From: Verrucomicrobium sp.
GTDB taxonomy: Bacteria; Verrucomicrobiota; Verrucomicrobiia; Methylacidiphilales; GAS474
Reading direction: 5' to 3'
Assembly: GCA_028283855.1 (NCBI GenBank)
Contig: JAPWJX010000009.1
Location: 62,001-126,000, forward strand
Length of the DNA: 64,000 nt
Position numbers and translations under genes: made by a program. Under the pieces are notes generated by a model. The model was not told where the DNA came from. It worked only from the letters and a program-made list of their open reading frames with translations, and searched no databases. Of the stretch, positions 45,480 to 55,225 are shown in pieces; the stretch's first letter is position 1, and every line of letters starts with the position of its first letter.

Positions 45480-46481
45480 TCAGCCCGCGACGGTGATCTG
45501 CTGGCCGCCCGCGCCGGGGGGGGCGATGTTCCAGGACCGCTGCGCGTTCTGCCAGGGGCTGGCGTTCTGCTGCGGCGCGGCCTGGCGTTCCTGGGCGACG
45601 GTTTGGGCCGGGGCGGGAGCGGTTTCCTGCGCGGGCGCCTGCTGCTGGCGGCTTTCCGCGCGTGCGGCGGCGGGGGCCTGCTGCGGCGGTTGTTGCTGCG
45701 GCGCGGCGGCGGCCTTTTCCTGTTTGCCCAGGAAGCCTTCGACGAGGCTGAGGACGAATCCCAGGATCATTTTCAATTCCTGCTGGGTGTCGGAGTTGAA
45801 GAATTGGGAGAGGCCGGAGAGGGCTTGGCCGGGCTTTCCGCCGAGCCATTCTCCGGCGCGGCTGGCGGCGGAGGCCACGCGGTTTTGTTCCGGCATGGCG
45901 ACGTTCAGGCGGGCCGTCGGCTCCGCGTGGTCCTGGAGGCTGCCCATGGGGCGGCCGAAGCCGCAGAATTGCCCTTTCACGCGGCCCAGGCCGTTCTGGT
46001 AGCCGCCCTTGGTCTGGTTGGGGTCGAAGACGTAGATGTCCGGGCCGCTGCCCGCCGGATTGCAGGCGCCGTGGGACTGCTGGGAGCCCGACATGAGCAT
46101 CTGGCCTTTTTCGTTCTGGCCCAGGTAGATCATGACGTGGGTGACGTCCGATCCGCGGGAGGGGTCCGGGCGGTAGGTGTTGGAGAAGAAGATGAGGTCG
46201 CCCGGTTTCATCTCCCGGGCCAGTGCCTGGGAATTGACTTGGCCGGAGCCGTCCCGGGGCGGACCGGCGACTTTTCCCTGCCGGTAGAGGTTTACGAATT
46301 GGTCCGAGGCGGTCTGGCCGATGTTGATCCCGGCCACGCGCTCATAGAGGCGGCGGGTGGTGCCGGAGCAGTCCCAGTTGCCCCAGGTATATGGGAGTCC
46401 TTGGGCAGCAAGGGATTGCGTCTCCTTCAGGAAGCCCTGTTGGAGGTCGGCGGAGGAAAGAGAAGGGGCCGGATCTGCCAT
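45480..46481 (-). CDS. NlpC/P60 domain protein with Gln/Ala/Pro-rich tail
   Basis: 333 residues with no signal peptide. YTWGNWDCSGTTRRLY carries the catalytic Cys and VTHVMIYLG the catalytic His of the NlpC/P60 Cys peptidase fold. A central hydrophobic helix (about 230-245) is followed by a Gln/Ala/Pro-rich, likely disordered C-terminus. Substrates are usually cell-wall peptides, but a cytosolic or exported route other than Sec must apply here. A small hairpin (46486-46511) precedes it. Confidence 0.75.
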   Translation of the reverse strand: MADPAPSLSSADLQQGFLKETQSLAAQGLPYTWGNWDCSGTTRRLYERVAGINIGQTASDQFVNLYRQGKVAGPPRDGSGQVNSQALAREMKPGDLIFFSNTYRPDPSRGSDVTHVMIYLGQNEKGQMLMSGSQQSHGACNPAGSGPDIYVFDPNQTKGGYQNGLGRVKGQFCGFGRPMGSLQDHAEPTARLNVAMPEQNRVASAASRAGEWLGGKPGQALSGLSQFFNSDTQQELKMILGFVLSLVEGFLGKQEKAAAAPQQQPPQQAPAAARAESRQQQAPAQETAPAPAQTVAQERQAAPQQNASPWQNAQRSWNIAPPGAGGQQITVAG

Positions 46482-46549
46482 AACTGCTGCGTTAACAAGG
46501 TGTTAAGCAGCGGCCATGCCAGCCGGCCCCTCTCTTGTAGATCTTAGCC

Positions 46550-48382
46550 TTAGACGGCGGCTTTCTGCTCGGCGCGGCGGCGCTGGTTGGGGTCCAGGAT
46601 CTTCTTGCGCATGCGGAGCTTGGTCGGGGTCGCTTCGACGTATTCGTCGTTGGCGATGTACTCGAGGGACCGTTCCAGGGTCAGGATGCGGGGGCTGGCG
46701 AGCTGGATGCCCTTGCCGTCGCCCTGGGAGCGCATGTTGGTCAGCGCCTTGGCTTTGCAGGGGTTGACGCTCATGTCGTCCGGGCGGGCGTTCTCGCCCA
46801 CGATCATGCCTTCGTAGATATCCTCGCCGGGGCCGACGAAGAGGGTGCCGCGCTCCTGGATGTTGTTCAGGGCGAACGCGGTCGACTCGCCGCCTTCCAT
46901 GGAAACGAGGACGCCGTTCTGGCGGGTGCTGATTTCGCCGCGCTTCGGGCCGTATTCCTTGAAGATGTGGCTCATGATGCCGGTGCCGCGGGTGAGGTTC
47001 ACCAGGTCGGTCTCGAAGCCGATGAGGCCGCGCGTGGGGATGACGCCCTCGATGAGGACGGTCTTCGTGGCGTGCTTCATGTCGGTGATTTCCGCCTTGC
47101 GGGCGGAGAGGGCCTGGAGGATGTCGCCCAGGTTTTCCTGGGGGATGTCGACGTAGATGTTCTCGATCGGCTCCAGGACGTTGCCCTGCGCGTCCTTCTC
47201 AAAGATGACTTCCGGGCGGGAGACCATGAGCTCGAAGCCTTCGCGGCGCATCTGCTCGACGAGGACGGCGATCTGCATTTCGCCGCGGGCGCTCACCTCG
47301 AAGGCGGCGGCGCTGTCCGTGTCCTTCACGATGAGGCTGACGTTGGTCCGGGTCTCCTTGACGAGGCGGTCGCGGATGTGGCGGGCGGTGAGGAACTTGC
47401 CCTCGCGGCCGGCCAGGGGGGAGTCGTTGACCAGCAGCTGCATCTTGATGGTGGGCGGGTCGATGTCGACGAAGGGCAGGGGCTCGCGCTCCTCCTTGTC
47501 GGTCAGGGTCTCGCCGATGTAGACCTCTTCGATGCCGGCGATGCCGACGATGTTGCCGGCGTGGGCTTCGGGGATTTCGATCTTTTGCAGGCCGGCGTGG
47601 GACATGATCTGGGTGACCTTGCCCTTGCTCTTGCGGCCGTCCTTGTGGAGGCAGACGATGGGGTCGCCCACTTTGACGCTGCCGCCGTAGATTTTGCCCA
47701 GGGCGATGCGGCCGACGTATTCGCTGTAGTCCAGGTTGGCGACGAGCAGCTCGAAGTGCTTGCTGGAGTCGGCCTGCGGGGGCGGGATCTTTTCGATGAT
47801 GGTGTCGTAGAGGGCGGTCATGCCCGCGTTGCGGATCTCGTCGGTGAGCTGGCCGTCCCAGGTCTTGCTGGCGAAGCCGACTTTTCCGGAGGCGTAGACG
47901 ATGGGGAAGTCGAGCTGCTCGTCGGTGGCGTTGAGTTCCAGGAAGAGCTCGAAGACCATGTCGAGGACGATGTTGGGGCGGGCGTTCTCGCGGTCGACCT
48001 TGTTGAGGACGACGATGGGCTTGGCGCCGACGGCCAGGGCTTTCTTGAGCACGAATTTGGTCTGGGCCTGCGGGCCGTCGAGGGAGTCGACGACGAGGAG
48101 CACGCCGTCGACCATCTTCAGGCTGCGCTCCACTTCGCCGCCGAAGTCGGCGTGGCCCGGGGTGTCGACGATGTTGACGTGGTAGTCTTTGTACTGGAAG
48201 GCGGCGTTCTTGGCCCGGATGGTGATGCCCTTTTCCCGTTCCAGGTCCATGGAGTCCATGACGCGCTCGGCAACCTGCTGGTTGGAGCGGAAGGTGCCCG
48301 ACTGGCGGAGGAGCTGGTCGACCATGGTGGTTTTGCCGTGGTCGACGTGGGCGATGATGGCGATGTTGCGAATCTTTTCCAT
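46550..48382 (-). CDS. typA: GTP-binding protein TypA/BipA
   Basis: 610 residues. [21 protein letters not shown] (G1), [14 protein letters not shown] (G3) and [10 protein letters not shown] (G4) are classic. The C-terminal half has the EF-G-like and BipA-specific domains ([20 protein letters not shown]). It is a ribosome-associated GTPase involved in assembly of the large subunit under stress. It stands alone, 50 bases downstream of the carboxypeptidase gene on the same strand. Confidence 0.97.
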   Translation of the reverse strand: MEKIRNIAIIAHVDHGKTTMVDQLLRQSGTFRSNQQVAERVMDSMDLEREKGITIRAKNAAFQYKDYHVNIVDTPGHADFGGEVERSLKMVDGVLLVVDSLDGPQAQTKFVLKKALAVGAKPIVVLNKVDRENARPNIVLDMVFELFLELNATDEQLDFPIVYASGKVGFASKTWDGQLTDEIRNAGMTALYDTIIEKIPPPQADSSKHFELLVANLDYSEYVGRIALGKIYGGSVKVGDPIVCLHKDGRKSKGKVTQIMSHAGLQKIEIPEAHAGNIVGIAGIEEVYIGETLTDKEEREPLPFVDIDPPTIKMQLLVNDSPLAGREGKFLTARHIRDRLVKETRTNVSLIVKDTDSAAAFEVSARGEMQIAVLVEQMRREGFELMVSRPEVIFEKDAQGNVLEPIENIYVDIPQENLGDILQALSARKAEITDMKHATKTVLIEGVIPTRGLIGFETDLVNLTRGTGIMSHIFKEYGPKRGEISTRQNGVLVSMEGGESTAFALNNIQERGTLFVGPGEDIYEGMIVGENARPDDMSVNPCKAKALTNMRSQGDGKGIQLASPRILTLERSLEYIANDEYVEATPTKLRMRKKILDPNQRRRAEQKAAV

Positions 48383-48432
48383 AAATTGAAGGGGTTTCTT
48401 TTAGACGGAAACCCCCGGCATGACAAAGGAAT

Positions 48433-49332
48433 TCAGCGCGCGGGCGCCGAAGGGGCCGCGGAGGCCGATTCCAGGACGGGCGGCGCGGGCAGGGGAGGCA
48501 GGTTGGCGAAGCCGTAGTTGAAGAGGAGGGAGGCGTCTTTCCACTTGTCCGGGCTGTTCAAGATGATGAGCTGCAGCTCGTGTCCGTCCCGGGTGGCGCT
48601 GGCGGCGTAGGTGTGGCGGGAGCGCTCCGTCCAGCCGGTCTTGGCCGGGCCCATGCCGGGGTATTTCCCCAGGAGCTTGTTGTGGTTCTTCAGGAGCTGG
48701 CCGCCGTGGGCGGTGACCATCCAGTAGGTTTTTGTCTGCATGATTTCCCGCAGTTCCGGAATGGCCAGGGTGCGCTGGAAGATGCGCAGGAGGTCCCGCG
48801 CGGTGGTGTATTCCCCGCGGGCGGGCAGGCCGTTGGGATTGACGAAGTGGGTGCGGGTGCAGCCTAGATCGGCCGCCCGCTTGTTCATGAGGGAGACGAA
48901 GGCGGGGACCGATCCGGAGACGTAGCGGGCCAGCGCCATGGCCGAATCGTTATCGGAGGCGATGAGGAGGGAGTGGGCAAGGACGTTGATGGAGACGGTC
49001 TCCCCCGGGATGAGGGGAACGTGGCTGGGCTCCACCCAGGTGTCCCCGGGCACGACGGTGACGGCGCCGCGCAAGCCCAGGTTGTGCTCGTAGAGGAGGA
49101 GGGCCGTCAGCAGCTTGGTGGTGCTGGCGGGCAGGAGCGGTTTGTCGATGTTGCGCGCGTAGAGAACCTGGCCGGTCGTCGCGTCGTAGAGGAGGGCGGA
49201 CTTGGCCAGCAGGCGGTTGTTCACCTCCTCGGCGGTGGAAGCCAGGTAGGCGAGAGCGGCGGCGTCCGCGGCCCATGATCGGCCCAAGGGGCAAATCAAT
49301 AGCAGGGCGAGGACGGCGATCAGACGCGGCAT
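48433..49332 (-). CDS. D-alanyl-D-alanine carboxypeptidase (PBP5-like)
   Basis: 299 residues with a signal peptide (LIAVLALLLICPLGRSWAAD). The three penicillin-binding motifs are present: PASTTKLLTAL (SxxK), IASDNDSAMA (SxN) and PAKTGWTERS (KTG). It lacks the C-terminal amphipathic anchor of E. coli PBP5. It would trim peptidoglycan stem peptides in the periplasm. Confidence 0.93.
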   Translation of the reverse strand: MPRLIAVLALLLICPLGRSWAADAAALAYLASTAEEVNNRLLAKSALLYDATTGQVLYARNIDKPLLPASTTKLLTALLLYEHNLGLRGAVTVVPGDTWVEPSHVPLIPGETVSINVLAHSLLIASDNDSAMALARYVSGSVPAFVSLMNKRAADLGCTRTHFVNPNGLPARGEYTTARDLLRIFQRTLAIPELREIMQTKTYWMVTAHGGQLLKNHNKLLGKYPGMGPAKTGWTERSRHTYAASATRDGHELQLIILNSPDKWKDASLLFNYGFANLPPLPAPPVLESASAAPSAPAR

Positions 49333-49442
49333 TTCGCGGGCGAAGGAGGCCTTCGCGGGCCGGGCGGGCCGGCTCCGCGCGGAGAGCTTCCGCCGGGAAA
49401 GGACGGAAGCCCCAGGAAGAAGGCGCCGGAGCGGGGGCCCGG

Positions 49443-49547
49443 TTAGGCCTTGTAACGCAGGCGCTTCTTGTGGCGGTTCTCCCGCCGGCGCTTGCGACGC
49501 TTGTGGTTGTTGATCTTGCTTTTGCGGCGCTTCTTTAACGAACCCAT
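49443..49547 (-). CDS. AURKAIP1/COX24-like small basic ribosome-associated protein
   Basis: 34 residues, MGSLKKRRKSKINNHKRRKR followed by RRENRHKKRLRYKA; it is nearly all Lys/Arg. The start MGSxxKKRR and the overall composition match the AURKAIP1/COX24 domain proteins of bacteria, which bind the ribosome. It is short enough to be missed by length cutoffs. The region to the next gene (49333-49442) holds a few GC-rich inverted repeats (such as GCGAAGG/CCTTCGC) and nothing else I can name. Confidence 0.75.
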   Translation of the reverse strand: MGSLKKRRKSKINNHKRRKRRRENRHKKRLRYKA

Positions 49548-49612
49548 AATATCTTTGTCTGTTTTCTAATTGGGAGGCGGCATCATACCGATCCCGGTCT
49601 TTCGGTCAATGG

Positions 49613-50506
49613 TCAATAGACCACTTTGCTCAAGGGATATTCGATGATCCCTTCCGCCCCCATTTCCTTCAGGGGCGGAATGAGGTCCCGGACGACTCGT
49701 TCGTCCAGGATGGTTTCCACGGCCACCCACTCCTGGTCGGAGAGGGGGGAAATCGTCGGGCGGCGCAGGGCGGGGAGCTTCTTCAGGATGAAGTCGAGCT
49801 TCCGGCGCGGCACGTTCATCTTCAGGCCTACCTTGTCCCGGGCCAGGAGGGCGGCGGAAAGGAGGAGGGCGATCGACTGGAGTTTTTTCCGCTTGGCGGG
49901 GTTGTTCCAGGCGGCCTTGCTGCAGATGAACTGGGGATAGCTCTCCATCACCGTGTCGAGGATGCGGAGCTTGTTGGCCCGGAGGGAGGAGCCCGTTTCG
50001 GTGATGTCGACGATGGCGTCGACCAGCTCCGGGACCTTCACTTCGGTGGCGCCCCAGGAGAACTCGACCTCGGCCTTCACGCCGTGGCGTTTCAGGTAGG
50101 ACTTCACCAGGTTGACCGGCTCGGTGGCGATCCGTTTGCCCTGGAGGTCCTTGACCGACTTGAAGGGGGAATTCTCCGGCACGGCCAGGACCCAGCGGGC
50201 GGGGAGGCTGGTGGCCTTGTTGTATTGGAGGTCGCAGAGGACGTGGACGTCGCTCTTGTTCTCGGCGATCCAGTCTTTGCCCGTGATGCCGGCGTCCAGG
50301 AAGCCCTGGTCGACGTAGCGGCTCAGTTCCTGCGGGCGGATGAGGCGGACTTCGAAATGCCCCCCTTCCACGTACGGGCGGTAGCCCCGGGCGGAACTGA
50401 CGACGGGGTAGCCGGCCTTCGCGAAGAGGTTGAACGTGCTCTGTTCCAGGCTCCCTTTCGGGAGGCCCAGGCGCAGGGGCGCGGAGGCGGTCTTTTTCGT
50501 GCTCAT
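49613..50506 (-). CDS. hisG: ATP phosphoribosyltransferase (long form)
   Basis: 297 residues, the long HisG with the C-terminal ACT-like regulatory domain. [14 protein letters not shown] begins the catalytic part; [15 protein letters not shown] and [16 protein letters not shown] follow. It commits PRPP and ATP to histidine synthesis and is inhibited by histidine. The long form works without HisZ. It stands apart from other his genes. Confidence 0.93.
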   Translation of the reverse strand: MSTKKTASAPLRLGLPKGSLEQSTFNLFAKAGYPVVSSARGYRPYVEGGHFEVRLIRPQELSRYVDQGFLDAGITGKDWIAENKSDVHVLCDLQYNKATSLPARWVLAVPENSPFKSVKDLQGKRIATEPVNLVKSYLKRHGVKAEVEFSWGATEVKVPELVDAIVDITETGSSLRANKLRILDTVMESYPQFICSKAAWNNPAKRKKLQSIALLLSAALLARDKVGLKMNVPRRKLDFILKKLPALRRPTISPLSDQEWVAVETILDERVVRDLIPPLKEMGAEGIIEYPLSKVVY

Positions 50507-50560
50507 CTTTTCAAAAAAAGCGGAGGGCGAGCGTGCTTGCCTCGGCCAGCTTTGTAAAGG

Positions 50561-51043
50561 CTAGAGATGAGCCTTGAGCGCCGCGTAGACGGAGGGGAGG
50601 TCGGCGGGGTGGATACGGACGTCCCCGGTGGTGGTCATGAAATTGGCGTCGGCCCGCCAGCGGGGAACCAGGTGCCAGTGCAGGTGCTGCTCGATGCCCG
50701 CCCCGGCGGCGCTCCCCAGGTTCAGGCCGATGTTGAAGCCGTGCGGGGCGAAGGCGGCGGCCAGGGCGGCCTTCACCTTCTTGAGCGCGGAGAGGCTTTC
50801 GGCCAGCTCGTCGTCGGAGAGCTGTTCCAGCTCCGCCACTTCCCGGTAGGGGATGATAAGGGCGTGGCCGGTGTTGTAGGGATAGCGGTTAAGGACGGCG
50901 AAGGAGGCCTTTCCGCGCCAGAGGATGAAGTTGGCCGCGTCATCCGTGGCTGGGGCCTGGGCGAGGGAGGCGAAGACGCCGCCCTGGCGGACGCCGGGAT
51001 CTTCCACATAGGCCTTGCGCCAGGGAGCCCAAAGATGTTCCAT
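50561..51043 (-). CDS. HIT family hydrolase
   Basis: 160 residues from the ATG at MEHLWAPWRKAYVE, which is the normal start of this subfamily. HLHWHLVPRW is the histidine triad HxHxHxx. Members hydrolyse or transfer nucleoside phosphates, including Ap4A. It lies divergent to holA with only 23 bases between starts, so their promoters must overlap. Confidence 0.93.
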   Translation of the reverse strand: MEHLWAPWRKAYVEDPGVRQGGVFASLAQAPATDDAANFILWRGKASFAVLNRYPYNTGHALIIPYREVAELEQLSDDELAESLSALKKVKAALAAAFAPHGFNIGLNLGSAAGAGIEQHLHWHLVPRWRADANFMTTTGDVRIHPADLPSVYAALKAHL

Positions 51044-51066
51044 CGTCTGCTTTCTTAACACGCCTC

Positions 51067-52137
51067 ATGAAGCCCGTCACGCTCTACGCCGGTTCCGACG
51101 ACTTTGCCGTGCAGCAGGCGGCCACCGCCTTCACGCAAAAGCACATGCCGGAGGACCCCCTCAATTACGAGGTGGTCAACGCGCAGGTCGACGGCGTGGA
51201 CGCCGCCCTGGCTCAGATTGCCGCGCTGAAGGAGGCGATCCTGACCCTGCCCTTCCTGGGCGGGAGCAAGCTGGTCTGGTGGAAGAACGTCACCTTCCTG
51301 GCCGATTCGCCGCTGGGGCGGAATTCCTCTGTCCTGGAGGCGCTGGAGGGGCTCCTGCCCGTCCTGCAGCAGGTCGATGGGACCTCCGTGAGCCTGCTCG
51401 TCAGCGCCATCGGCGTCGACAAGCGCCGGGCCTTTTACAAGGCCCTGGGGAAGATCGCCGAGGTGAAGGCCTTCGACCTGCCCGACGTCCGCAAGATGGA
51501 CGCCGGGGAGATTATCGACCAGATCGAGTCCCAGCTCTCCCAGGCGAAGGTCGTGGCGGAGCCTGCCGTGGCGGAGCGGCTCTTCGCCGCCTGCGGGGCC
51601 GATCCCCGCGCCCTGGCCCAGGCGGTGGAGAAGCTCTCCCTCTACGCCGGGGAGGGGGGGAAGGTCACCGCGCAGGAGGCGCGGGCCCTTGTCGGCGGGA
51701 ACCGGGAGGCCGCCATCTGGGACTTTTGCGACGCTGTTCTGGCGGGCAAGCCGAAGGCCGCCCTGGCCGAGCTGGAACTCCTCCTGAAGCAGGGGGAATC
51801 GGAGATCGGCATTCTCATCCTCCTTTCCCAACAGGTGCGCCTGGCCGCGCTGGGCGGCGTCCTGCTGGAATATAAATTGATGCGCCTGGTGCCGAAGGGG
51901 GCCTTTACCAACGCGGAGGTTTCCCCGCAGGCGGAGCCCTGCCTGCCCCGGAAAAAGTCGGGCGAGGCGACGAGCACCTGGCAGCTAGGCCAGGTTTGCC
52001 AAAAGACCCGCGCCCGGCCGCCCGCCTTCTGGATCGGCGCGGTGGAAACCCTCCACCAGGCCAACAAGCAGATCGTCACCGGCGCGGCGGACAAGCGGCA
52101 GGTCCTGGAACGCGTCGTCTTGCAGCTGTCGGCCTAG
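51067..52137 (+). CDS. holA: DNA polymerase III delta subunit
   Basis: 356 residues. VTLYAGSDDFAVQQAATAF begins the HolA family and the LTLPFLGGSKLVWWKNV region is typical. The N-terminal two thirds form the clamp-loader AAA-like domains without a working P-loop. Delta opens the sliding clamp. It is followed by a glycosyltransferase 21 bases later. Confidence 0.88.
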   Translation: MKPVTLYAGSDDFAVQQAATAFTQKHMPEDPLNYEVVNAQVDGVDAALAQIAALKEAILTLPFLGGSKLVWWKNVTFLADSPLGRNSSVLEALEGLLPVLQQVDGTSVSLLVSAIGVDKRRAFYKALGKIAEVKAFDLPDVRKMDAGEIIDQIESQLSQAKVVAEPAVAERLFAACGADPRALAQAVEKLSLYAGEGGKVTAQEARALVGGNREAAIWDFCDAVLAGKPKAALAELELLLKQGESEIGILILLSQQVRLAALGGVLLEYKLMRLVPKGAFTNAEVSPQAEPCLPRKKSGEATSTWQLGQVCQKTRARPPAFWIGAVETLHQANKQIVTGAADKRQVLERVVLQLSA

Positions 52138-52158
52138 GCTGCTAAACGGTACGGTCCC

Positions 52159-52854
52159 ATGCCGCTCCTTTCCGTCGTCGTCCCCTTTTACAACGAGGCC
52201 GAGAACCTGCCCGCCCTGATTCGCGAGATTGACGCGGCGGTCGGCGACCTCGACGCGGAGCTGATCCTGGCCAACGACGGCAGCACCGATTCCTTTTCCC
52301 GGCCCGCCACCAGCCCCCGGCTGCCTATCCGCTGGCTGGACCTGACGGAGCGCTCCGGCCAGAGCGCGGCGATGTATTACGGCATGCAGGCCGCGCAGGG
52401 GGAATACGTCGGCCTCCTGGACGCCGACCTCCAGAACGATCCCGCCGACCTGCCGAAGCTCCTGGAAAAGGCCCGCGCGGAGAAGCTGGACCTGGTGACC
52501 GGCATCCGCCGCCGCCGCCACGACACCTGGATGCGCCGTACCACCTCCCGCATCGCCAACGCGGTCCGCTCCCGCGTGCTGGGCGACCACACCACCGACA
52601 CCGGCTGCTCCCTCAAGATCGTCCGCGCGGAGGCGGCCAAGCGCCTGCCCCCCTGGAACGGGATGCACCGTTTCATCCCCGCCCTCATCCTCTCCATGGG
52701 CTTTGCCACCGGGGAGATGCCGGTGAACCACCGCCCCCGCCACGCCGGGCAGAGCAAGGTCCTGCAGGGCAAGCGCGCCTGGCGCGCCACCGTCGACATG
52801 CTGGGCATGGTCTGGCTGGGCCGCCGCCAGTTCAAGGGGCGGCTGGCGCGGTGA
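52159..52854 (+). CDS. Glycosyltransferase family 2 (DPM1/ArnC-like)
   Basis: 231 residues. LLSVVVPFYNEAENL and ANDGSTD start the GT2 fold; LLDADLQNDP is the metal site. HAGQSKV matches the dolichol/undecaprenyl-phosphate mannose synthase type. There is no membrane domain, so it likely transfers a sugar to a polyprenyl phosphate at the membrane. The next gene starts within its stop codon. Confidence 0.85.
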   Translation: MPLLSVVVPFYNEAENLPALIREIDAAVGDLDAELILANDGSTDSFSRPATSPRLPIRWLDLTERSGQSAAMYYGMQAAQGEYVGLLDADLQNDPADLPKLLEKARAEKLDLVTGIRRRRHDTWMRRTTSRIANAVRSRVLGDHTTDTGCSLKIVRAEAAKRLPPWNGMHRFIPALILSMGFATGEMPVNHRPRHAGQSKVLQGKRAWRATVDMLGMVWLGRRQFKGRLAR

Positions 52855-53459
52855 GCGCCGAGCAGCTGCTGGGCTACGCCGCGTTCTCCCTCGTCGCCGG
52901 GATCACCCCGGGGCCGAACAACGCGATGCTCCTTTCCTCCGGCGTCCACTACGGCATCCGCCGCACCCTGCCCCACATGCTGGGGATCGTCTTCGGCTTT
53001 CCCGCCATGATCCTGGTCATCGGCCTGGGGCTGGTGACTCTCTTCGAGGCGCATCCGAACCTCTACGTGATCCTCCGCTACGCCAGCGCGGCTTACCTCC
53101 TCTACCTGGCCTGGAAGATCGCCCGGGCGGGGACGATCCACGGCGGCGTCTCCTCCGGCAAGCCGATGACCTTCGGCCAGGCGGCGGCCTTCCAGTGGAT
53201 CAATCCGAAGGGATGGGTCATGGCCCTGAGCATCGTCTCCCTCTACACGCCGCACGAGCACTTCGCGCGGAACGTCGCCCTGCTCTGCGCGCTCCAGGTG
53301 CTTCTCTGCCTGCCGTGCGTGCTGGTTTGGACCGCCTTCGGCCGCAGTCTGCGCGATTTTCTGCGCCATCCCCGCGCGGCGCGGGGGTTCAACGTCACCA
53401 TGGCGCTGCTCCTGGCCGCCTCCCTCATTCCGATTTTTAAGGAAACGGCGGGCAAATAG
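52851..53459 (+). CDS. LysE/RhtB family exporter
   Basis: 202 residues from a GTG overlapping the previous stop (GTGA). VAGITPGPNNAMLL is the LysE signature with the PGP motif, and six membrane segments are predicted. Such proteins export basic or neutral amino acids, or homoserine lactones. The substrate is not readable here. Confidence 0.88.
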   Translation: MSAEQLLGYAAFSLVAGITPGPNNAMLLSSGVHYGIRRTLPHMLGIVFGFPAMILVIGLGLVTLFEAHPNLYVILRYASAAYLLYLAWKIARAGTIHGGVSSGKPMTFGQAAAFQWINPKGWVMALSIVSLYTPHEHFARNVALLCALQVLLCLPCVLVWTAFGRSLRDFLRHPRAARGFNVTMALLLAASLIPIFKETAGK

Positions 53460-53479
53460 CCTTATACTTTCCCTTTCCC

Positions 53480-54602
53480 ATGGCCCTCGACACCAATATC
53501 GACCTTCCGGCCCTGCACAACCGCCTCGCGCAGTTGCGCAGGTTTCTTTGACCCTGCCTCCCTCCAGGCCCGCCTGGGCGAGATCGAGGCGCAGATGGCG
53601 GAGGCCGGGTTCTGGGACAACTCCCAGAAAGCCCAGGCCGTGATCGCGGAAGGCAACCAGATCAAGGCCCGGCTCAATCCCTTGAAGGAGCTGGAAACCC
53701 GCCTGGCCGACCTGAACGCCCTGGCCGAGCTGATCGCCGAGGCCCCCTCCGATAGCGACGAGAAGGAGCTGGCCGCCGAATACGCCGCCACGGAGACGGC
53801 CCTGGGCAACTTCGAGATCAAGATCCTCCTCTCCGACCCGATGGATGCGAAGAACGCGATCATCAGCCTCCACGCGGGCGCGGGCGGCACGGAGGCGTGC
53901 GACTGGGCGAACATGATGCTGCGCATGTACCAGCGCTACGCGGAGCGGGAGGGCTTCAAGGTCGAGATGCTCGACATCCTCCCCGGCGAAGAGGCCGGGG
54001 TGAAGGCCGTCACCCTCCTCATCAAGGGGGAATACGCCTACGGCTACCTTAAGGCGGAGCGCGGCGTCCACCGGCTGGTCCGCATCTCCCCCTTCAATTC
54101 CCAGGGGAAGCGGCAGACCTCCTTCGCCTCCCTGGACGTCATCGGCGAGGTCGACGACGAGGTGAAGATCGACATCCCGGAGACGGAGATCCGCGTCGAC
54201 GTCTTCCGCGCGGGCGGCCACGGCGGCCAGGGCGTGAACACGACCGACTCCGCCGTCCGCATCACCCACCTGCCCAGCGGCCTGGTCGTCACCTGCCAGA
54301 ACGAGCGCTCCCAGATCAAGAACCGCGCCTCCGCCATGAGCGTGCTCAAGTCCCGCCTCTACGAGCTGGAGAAGGACAAGAAGCGCGCCGAGATGGAGAA
54401 ATACTACGGGGAGAAGGGGGAGATCGGCTGGGGCCGCCAGATCCGCTCCTACGTCCTGCAGCCCTACCAGATGGTGAAGGACCTCCGCACCGGCGAGCAG
54501 ACCGGCGACGTCCAGGGCGTCCTGGACGGCAAGCTGGAAGCCTTCGTCGAGGCCTTCCTGCGCGGCAAGAAACGGACCGACGCCGACACCGACGACGAAT
54601 AA
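53480..54602 (+). CDS. prfB: Peptide chain release factor 2 with programmed +1 frameshift
   Basis: The first frame (ATG at 53480) runs to an in-frame TGA at 53549-53551, within AGGTTTCTTTGAC. Slipping forward one base at CTT-T gives the downstream frame (DPASLQARLGEIEAQMAEAG), which continues to 54602. This is the conserved RF2 autoregulatory frameshift: an internal AGG and a CUU UGA C slip site. The SPF motif (RISPFNSQ) and the GGQ motif (GGHGGQGVNT) are present. RF2 ends translation at UGA and UAA. Confidence 0.95.
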
Positions 54603-54616
54603 TAGAAAAATTTCCC

Positions 54617-55225
54617 ATGAAGCTAGACATCCCCTCCGGGCCCTTTGACGGCGCCCTTTTCGACTGTGACGGCACCCTGGCCGACACGATGCCCTTCCAC
54701 TACCAGGCGTGGCTCCACGCCTTCAAGCAGTTCCAGACTCCCTTCGAGTTCGACGAGGACTACTTCTATAGCCTGGGCGGCACCTCCACCGTGCACGTGC
54801 CGGAGATCTTCAACCAGAAATACGGCACGAATTTCGACGCGCTGGAAATCGCCCACGCCAAGGAGGAAATCTTCCTCAAGCTGGTGAACGAGGCGACCTC
54901 CATTCCGCCCATCGGAGAAGTCGTCGCCGTGGCGCAGGAATATAAGAAGGCGGGCAAGCCCGTCGGCGTCGTCTCCGGCGGCATGCGCTCCGTAGTCGAT
55001 CACATCGTGGACGCTATCGGCCTGGGCGGCGGGTTTTTCCCCGTCGTCGTCACGCCGGAGGACGTCCCCGCCGGCCGGGGCAAGCCGCAGCCGGACATGT
55101 TCCTTTTGGCCGCGCAGCGGCTGGGCCTCGATCCGAAGAAGACGGTCGTCTTTGAGGACGCGCCTCCGGGCATCGCCGCCGGAAAGGCGGCGGGGATGGC
55201 GGTCGTTTTTGTTCCCCGGCCCTAG
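54617..55225 (+). CDS. HAD family phosphatase (beta-phosphoglucomutase-like)
   Basis: 202 residues. GALFDCDGTLADT is HAD motif I with the nucleophile Asp; VVSGGMRS is motif II; KPQPDMFLLAAQRLGLDPKK and VFEDAPPGIAAGKAAGM are motifs III and IV. The cap domain between them suits a small sugar phosphate. It follows prfB by 14 bases. Its stop overlaps the convergent SNF2 stop. Confidence 0.9.
   Translation: MKLDIPSGPFDGALFDCDGTLADTMPFHYQAWLHAFKQFQTPFEFDEDYFYSLGGTSTVHVPEIFNQKYGTNFDALEIAHAKEEIFLKLVNEATSIPPIGEVVAVAQEYKKAGKPVGVVSGGMRSVVDHIVDAIGLGGGFFPVVVTPEDVPAGRGKPQPDMFLLAAQRLGLDPKKTVVFEDAPPGIAAGKAAGMAVVFVPRP

Noticed and set aside
53549-53551. In-frame TGA in prfB read as a pseudogene
   Set aside because: It is the conserved RF2 programmed frameshift site (CTT TGA C), and the downstream frame is intact.
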